A stretch of 64,000 nt of DNA. Source: Furcasterigmium furcatum (Eukaryota; Ascomycota; Sordariomycetes; Glomerellales; Plectosphaerellaceae). Shown piece after piece: positions 57,710 through 64,000 of the stretch. The first letter of the stretch is position 1, and each line of letters starts with the position of its first letter. The notes beneath the pieces are model-generated. The model ran no database searches, was not told the DNA's origin, and worked only from the letters and a program-made list of their open reading frames with translations. The DNA lies in contig BCIA01000003.1 of NCBI GenBank assembly GCA_001599815.1, forward strand, positions 4,216,001-4,280,000, in the 5' to 3' direction. Made by a program: the position numbers and the translations under genes.

Positions 57710-60700
57710 GGACGAGGGGCGTTGATCTGGAGAAGGTGGTCGATAGGTCCAGGCCGGTCGTCGTCAGAAGAAACGGCAAGATGGGTCACCAGGCGCGTTC
57801 ATCAGGAGCATTGCTTCTTTCCAAGCCGTCTGCGACGAAAGCCTCTCTCATTGCCGACGTCACGGATGCTGATGAGGCGGGCCTCGACATGTAGGCATGG
57901 GCCCTGCCTAGTCCAGCACCAAGGATTGGCGCGTGGTGACTTTAGGATGGCCGTGGTATTAGTTGACGGTGAGTCTCAACGGCGGAAGGTATCGAAGTTG
58001 GAATTCCCCAGCTGGCAGGATGTCGCCGCCTCGAGTGAGCTTTCTGGGCTCCCAGGTAGAGCGGATGCAAAGGAAGAGAAGGAATTGGGGTATCTGACTT
58101 AGGATTGGCGGTGTCGAGCAGAATAGAGGCGGGGGGGCTGACTCGGTGCCAGGCCAACGATGGCTAAGATGGAGGTCTCGAGTACCTTGGTATCGATAGG
58201 TACGCGAGAAGGACGGGAGTCGAAACAACAGGTCGAGAGGAGGCGTCGGCAACCTATGTTTTGATATTCCGCAGCATGAAAACGCAAGGTAAGCCCCGGG
58301 GGGGCGTTAGGTCTTGGCCAAGACGACGAGGATGTACCTCCTCCCTCTTTCGGAGTGAGTCGACCCAGGGACCTAAGCACGAAGTAACATGGGTGGCCGT
58401 AGCTGGAAGGATGCACTGGCAGCAAGCACCCAGTGGTGGGAAGAGACTCTGGGAGACGGACGGGAGAGCGTGCGCGCGTGTGTGTGAGTGGAAGAGCTGG
58501 AGAAGACGCGATGAGTGGAAGATGTGTCTATGGCAATGTAAGTACCCAGGACAAACCCCTGTGCTGTGGCAGGAGCAGCAGAAGCAGAAGCACCCATCCA
58601 CATGGGTTGTGGCTGCCCCTCCGGTCCTCGATACCCAGTCGTGCCTTCCCTTGTCCATCCAAGTCAACAACGGGGCGGCCGTGAGAAACGAAACGTGAGC
58701 TGCTGTTCGTGGGTGTCGACGGGCGCCCGGCAGAGTAGCAATGGGTCTCATCACTGCACGGGCGTTAGGCCGCAGGGATAGCGGCCCCTTTTGGACCCCC
58801 TGCCCAGGCCTTTCCAGACCTTCTCTGGCTTCCTTTCGGCTGATGGAAGCGCCGTTGGGGGTCAAAAAGTTCGGCCAGCTGCGGGACCCCCCCTCCCCCC
58901 GGCACCTGCAAGCTTCCCCGCTAACCTTCTTCAATGCTAGGGCGTTTCTCCGCATCTCCTCAGACCCTGGTCAGTCGAAGCTTCCAAGCTTCTTATCACA
59001 CAAGGCGAAAAATAAAATGTCACCTAGCCAGCCAGCCCCGAAATGCGGCGGCCCCAGCCAGCTCCCAGCCCTTCCATCCTCCACAGAAGACCTGTGAACA
59101 AGGGCCAGCCTTGGATCTCCATTCTTTCAGGGACGGGGGGCCAAAATTGGTCGACGGCACAGCAATGGCGAGCGCTTAAATGGAGCAGCTTATAAGGACC
59201 TAAGTCCCAACCTGCGAGTACGTACCTGCCGACTGACTGACGCCTGTCGCAACAGGTTCCCACTTCAGACGGAATGTTGAACCCCCCTGGGAGTGGGGAA
59301 TGGGCCCATATAGCGCTTGGGAATGTCTCGGTACTTTGCACATTGCCGAGACGTCGTCTCGCCTATCTACCACCGGTGCTCGTCTGCCTCCCTCATCTTG
59401 CATCAAGCAAGCAGCACCACCACCCGCAATCAATCCTCTCTTCATCCTCTGCAAAAGTCGTACTCACCAAGATGGTCCTACAGCATCACGGCCCGTCACT
59501 CGCCCGACCTCGGAAACCCCGCTTTCCACCAGGCCTGTGCCGTCGTGGTGCTGCAATGCACGGTCCGGTCTGATCTGATAGGGTTTGTGGCTGGGGCCTT
59601 CGAGGGTCCAGGGCATCTTCAGCTGGCCGTCGTCGTCCAGAGACTTCCTCATTTCCCCCGAATTACCACGGCATCTCTTTGATGCTACATTCACGACCTC
59701 TTTCACATCGCAGGCTAGTCGAAACAAGGCCATATGTCCGGTCCTTGCCGGCCCTCGGCTGAGAGAAAACGGAAAACGAAGACCTATATCGCCCTCTGTT
59801 AAGACACGAGGTTGCAAAATCTCGACGTCCCGCCCCGACACTGACCTGCGCTGAAGCTCCATCGCGCTCCCTTGCCGTCCATCGTCCCGCCTCATCTCAT
59901 TGGGCGCAGAGTCCACATGCAGTCGCTTGTTCTCTGCAAGTCCTCTTGCAGCTGAGCGCCTGAGGCTGCTGGTCTTATGGCGGAGCACTCCATCCGGATA
60001 CTCGCAGGTACTGGGGCCCCCCCTGGGGCGTCTGTCATTGCGAGAGGATGCTCCATGTCGCCGGCGGCAGGGGATGACCCAGCGGCAAGTTGTATGTAAC
60101 TTCTTTCTGACAGGACGAGGCCGAAGGACTCGCAAAAAGTCCCCGGCAGAGTGCAACCCCCCATTCCCTCGCTCGGCTCCCGCAGCCCAGCGCGCACACG
60201 TTCTGCTGCTTGCGTGCTTCCGCCCTCACCCGACGCAACACGGCCTGTCCTCATCACACCTGGCAAGGGCAGCCCGAGCAAATCGTTGGCGCTCCGGTCT
60301 GCGGTCCGATCACGCCAAGCATGGCAAGCCACCCCGGCCGCTCGAGAAGAATGAACCCCTTCCACGGCAGGGGTCACGAGAAGGTACACACAACGTTTGG
60401 CGAACCAAAAGACGGCCTTCTCTGGGTCTTCCAGCCGCGAGCCGCCCGCCCTGTGGCTGCCAGAAATCAATGGGCAAGAAGGACAAGTGTCGAATCTCGG
60501 GCTGAACCAGCCAGCTTTCCAGCCCTCGACGGGGAGCCAGCCGACGGAGCTACTGGCGCACGCCTTGGGCTTCGCTGCTCCTCTTCGGGAAAGTGTCCGA
60601 TTTGCGATCTCACCGCTCAGCTCCCCTCTTTGTCCTGTCGCGCTAGCCCTGGGGCCAGAACGCTGGTTTCTTCTCACTTCTCAGTGATCAGCATATCCCG

Positions 60701-61777
60701 ACATTACGGGACACCCACGTGTCGACATCGTTCTCGTGTCCAGAGCTACGGCTCCGACCGCTCCGCCACACCACGTCCACTGCGAGCATGGAGTGAGACA
60801 TTGTCTCTGTTGCCCGCCGTCACGTGGATGTCGGTGGATGTCACCTGCTGACCACACCTGCCACACCTCTCTGGCCACACTGGCTGAACTGGGTCGCTGA
60901 CCGCCAAGATGTGGCAGTCCAACAGGCGAACGAGGACGCCATGGGTTTGGCGACGCATCCTCGGCCATCGCGATGCACGGCGACTTCGTCCATTGCTGTG
61001 GTCATGCAATGCAGCTGTCGCCTGCGTTGTTCATCACGCTTGGCGATTCTGCTTCCAGTCCCAGCCTTGGCAGTCACCCTGCAAAGCTACCCTTAGTTTA
61101 TCGGTCTTCGAGCCTCAACCACCATGTGGCCTCCAGGAAGATGCGGCCCAAGAAGGATGCCACCCGGCCACATGCTTTGAGAATGAACATGTCATGTTTG
61201 AACTGAAGTCTGACTCCTGGTCAATGCGCCCGGCACTGCCGTTCCCGAGCTATTCTCCACCACACCGTCCCAGCGCTCCGGGTCTCGGGGCAGCTATGAT
61301 CGCCATACGGCGCCTCCTCGGGCTGTCTTTGGCAAGAATTGCCTAATGGGGCATGTCAAAGGCAAGACCGAAGTTCACCATCGATACATGTCTTGGCAGG
61401 AATATTCTGAGCATTAAAATGGCCTACCTAGCAACTCTGTATAGTGTGTATCTCTCGAACCTAGTCACCAACGCCTTGTGGCCCCCAGAGCTCATCCCGC
61501 TTCCCCCCAATATTCGAGCTCATGTTGAATGATGACGCCGGCCCGTGTGGATATCATGCGTGTCGCTCCGTTCAATCGTCCAGTCATTTCTGTCGCGCAG
61601 TTGAGGAGGGACATGTAGAGATATAACGTGCCGGAACTCCTTCTTGTCGTCGAAGTGTTGTAATTTTGTATAAGTGATAAAAATGCCCTGCGACCTGTGC
61701 CGACAACAGGGCTTCGCTGTCGTTGTCATTCGATGTTGATGGTGTAAGCTGTTGTGTCGTGCGCTGCTTTCCAAAGA
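57710..61777. other. Gene-poor stretch of about 4 kb
   Basis: No conserved coding frame was found between the transcription factor start and the end of the ethanolamine kinase gene. Several open frames over 200 codons exist on the minus strand (58254-58955, 59464-60156, 59892-60677), but they are Arg/Ser/Cys/His-rich, lack domain signatures and overlap. The part next to 57710 should be the transcription factor's promoter; the part before 61778 should be the 3' UTR of the kinase. A long non-coding RNA cannot be excluded. Confidence 0.5.
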
Positions 61778-63083
61778 TCACTCCTCTTGTGCCCACCTTC
61801 TCTCGCGGAGGGGCTTCTCCTTGCCGGAAGCGGCTCTGCTGCCATCTTTCTCGGCTTTCCAGTCCCAGTATTCTCCTAGTCGGACCTCTGCATACGAAGC
61901 GTAGTCAAAGTCCTTGTCCGAGATCTGAGCCTGGATCAACGCCCAGACACCCCAGTAGAAGCCTGGTACGCCGCGATAGATATCAATCTCGTCCATTAGC
62001 TTCGTGGTTTCGGCCGGAATGTCGATAGAATGCTGGTTTGGTAATAGGCCAAAGTAACGCCCAACGTAGTGCTGAATGAACTCTTTCCTCTGAGCGCGTG
62101 TAGGCAGGACGTTGTAATCGCATTCAAAACCGCCCCATTCGGCAAAGTGGTTGGAGAGGTCGAAAGCGGCAGGAGATGGTGTGGCGTATTCGTAATCGAT
62201 GAACTGCACCGAGGTGGTTCCCTTAGGCTCGCCGGTCGACTGTGGTGGCATGACGATTACGTTCCCGCTCAGGAGGTCACAGTGGGCAAAGACAAGCTAA
62301 AGTTGATGGTTCAGCATGGCATCGTCACGGCGGATAGACAGCACCGGGACTTACTCCGTTGGCACCGAGGCCTGGGCGTTCGCTCAACTGCTTCACTAGG
62401 GTCTCGAGTTCCGCCTGGAGACTAGCCTGCCTAGCCTTGTCTTCAGGGGAATCATGAGGAAGGGCCAGGATCCATTTCTGCATGACAGTCCACACATTAG
62501 GAGGAGGCTTTCCCGGGGCGGCATTATCCACAAGAGACTGGTTGTCCTGGGCGTGTTCGCCCGAGTTCGAGTTGTCATTGGCAGGGGACCTAGAGGAAAT
62601 GCAGGGAACTGTGGCATGCCACTGAGCGAGACGTCTGGCGACGGCATTGTAGATGGACGGCTTCCGGAGATCGTCCGGAGTGGTGACAGAGCCCTTGATG
62701 TAGCGGTACAGCATGCCATTGTTGAAGCGAGCTATCAGCTCCGGGGCGAGTCCATGCTTCATGAGGAGCTCATGGTTCTGGGCCTCGCGTTCTCGGTCGA
62801 TCAGCACGGCAGTGCCAGGGCCGTAGGCACGCAGCAGGATCGCCTCTGCATCCACATCTTCTTTTGACCAGCCGGGCTTCTTGTTCACCGCCTTCAAAAG
62901 GGTATTGGTGATGCCGTCCGTGAAGCGGACGAACTCGATTTTGGAATCCTGGCCAGCCCATTCTGGGCGCACCGCGAGTATCAGGCGAAGGGCAGAGCTC
63001 TCCGAGTCCTGGCTGTCGTAGGAGGAGGAGACGAAGCGGACGTGGACAGCGGAGCCGTTCTGGCCGTTCGGGGTCGCGGCCAT
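61778..63083 (-). CDS. EKI1: Ethanolamine kinase (choline/ethanolamine kinase family)
   Basis: Two exons (63083-62355, 62296-61778) around a 58-bp phase-0 intron encode 415 residues. The enzyme phosphorylates ethanolamine with ATP, the first step of the CDP-ethanolamine route to phosphatidylethanolamine. The N-lobe has FVRFTDGITNTLLKAV (ATP-binding loop region) and AVLIDREREAQNHELLMKHG. The catalytic loop is FAHCDLLSGNVI (H248, D250, N255; the HxDxxxxN Brenner motif), and the metal-binding motif is FIDYEYA (D277, E279). The C-terminal YWGVWALIQAQIS is characteristic of the family. A Ser/Asn/Gly-rich insertion lies in the middle (about 165-195). Its AHCDLLSGN form favours ethanolamine over choline kinases, which usually read HND. 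It starts MAATPNGQNG at the first ATG. Confidence 0.93.
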
Positions 63084-64000
63084 TCTCTGGGAATTTGTTG
63101 CCCGAGGGGCAGAAGCTGCAGGAGGTAGGCGCGATCAGCGGTGGTTGTCTGATGATGGGAGGACCGCGGGCGATCGGGAGGTGAAGGTGAAGGCGAAGGG
63201 AATGTTGCAGTGTAGGTAGTCAGGAGCCGGGCCGGTGGACACGGGGAGATTTTGTTGTTGCGACCGGAGTGTGGAGCTAGGGAGCCGGTGCAATGTGAGG
63301 TCGGTTGAAAGCGGTCTAGACTCGTAGAAGAGAGACACAACGGCGCCTAGAGAGTCTTAGGAAGTGGGGATTGGCGTTTGCGCGGGATGATGAAGGAGAT
63401 GGGAGTTTGTGATGGATGACGATGGAGGAAGCTGACGTCGACCTTGTTTGAGGTTTTGCCGCTCGAGGGGGTGGCACACGACCTGTTGCCCTTCCCGGCT
63501 AAGAAAGAGCGCAAGTGCTTGTGTTGATCTTAGCAACGAAACCGTAACCCGAGGCCAACAAGGGGCGCTTCGATCTAAGAAGTCGACGACGAGGATGTAG
63601 CCCAGTGAAATTGGCAGCAAGGGACATGTGAAGGCGAGGGGCGCCACAGTTCGATGGTCTCCTTTCCTTGGCGAGGGGTCCCTCCAGGGCAGCCAATGCG
63701 CGAGGCAGGGGCTTCTCGGGATCCGGCCTAGCGCCGCGCGTTGCGCACCGCGGGCTGCACCTCACCTGCCACCTCACTGTCCAAGCCTGCCCCTGCCTTA
63801 CCCTGAGGGGATTGAATCGCCACCTACTCCCTGCGTCTTTCCGATTTCCAGAGCGAGGAGTCGTAAAAGGCGACGTCATTGTCAATTAGGCGCAGCATCA
63901 GAGAGGCGACTGACGAGATCATGTGTACCTACCTCGGTACGCGAAGGATTCCTAGGCTCCCTCTGTCTCTTCTGGGCCTCCTCGCGCCGGCAAAACTGCT
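63084..64000. other. Upstream region of EKI1 to the window end
   Basis: These 917 bp hold the ethanolamine kinase promoter and leader. A GACGTCA half-site like those of bZIP factors occurs near 63870-63877. No coding frame with support is present and the next gene lies outside the window. Confidence 0.45.

Noticed and set aside
59464..60677. Two overlapping minus-strand open frames of 230 and 261 codons
   Set aside because: No recognisable domain, biased composition, and mutually overlapping; no splice or start support.
1..64000. tRNA, rRNA, transposon or CRISPR features
   Set aside because: I looked for B-box-like GGTTCGA contexts, terminal repeats and transposase-like frames; the few TTCGA sites lacked complementary stems, and nothing else qualified. 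CRISPR arrays are not expected in a fungus.

Overview
This window is nuclear DNA of a filamentous ascomycete (Pezizomycotina), most likely a Sordariomycete. The evidence is short GT-AG introns of about 45-75 bp, a GC-rich third codon position, pyrimidine-rich 5' leaders, and proteins that read as orthologues of known fungal families. I placed exons by hand from splice signals, reading-frame phase and family knowledge; the phases close in every multi-exon model given. I saw no tRNA or rRNA gene, no transposon and no CRISPR array.

Layout. 1-5.9 kb: no supportable gene. 5.9-15.5 kb: proteasome beta-6 subunit (PRE7, minus), divergent from phosphatidylinositol 4-kinase STT4 (plus), then a manganese-type cation diffusion facilitator (minus). 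15.5-20.5 kb: gene-poor. 20.5-28.3 kb: a 923-residue low-complexity protein of unknown function, lumazine synthase (RIB4) and an MLH2/PMS1-like mismatch-repair gene with one in-frame stop. 30.4-33.8 kb: a TRP/Flc-like membrane protein. 34.5-49.8 kb is dense and strictly alternates strand: ACL4, GIR2, PUF6, a Gfd2-like nuclease with an in-frame stop, a Cys-rich single-pass membrane protein, RPB4, TRS23, RPN10, a borealin/Nbl1-like protein and TMA22. 50.0-57.7 kb: a truncated ADE8-like relic, a large methyltransferase-domain protein and a transcription factor with both Zn2Cys6-like and C2H2 fingers. 57.7-61.8 kb: gene-poor. 61.8-63.1 kb: ethanolamine kinase (EKI1).

Most genes are housekeeping. 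ACL4 and PUF6 act in ribosome assembly, TMA22 and GIR2 in translation, PRE7 and RPN10 in the 26S proteasome, RPB4 in transcription, and STT4, TRS23 and EKI1 in membrane lipid and trafficking. No gene cluster dedicated to one pathway is visible, and I do not see a clearly new biological system. The points most worth checking are three possibly decayed or recoded genes (MLH2-like, Gfd2-like, ADE8-like), a 20-bp micro-exon, a GC-AG intron and the unusually regular strand alternation.
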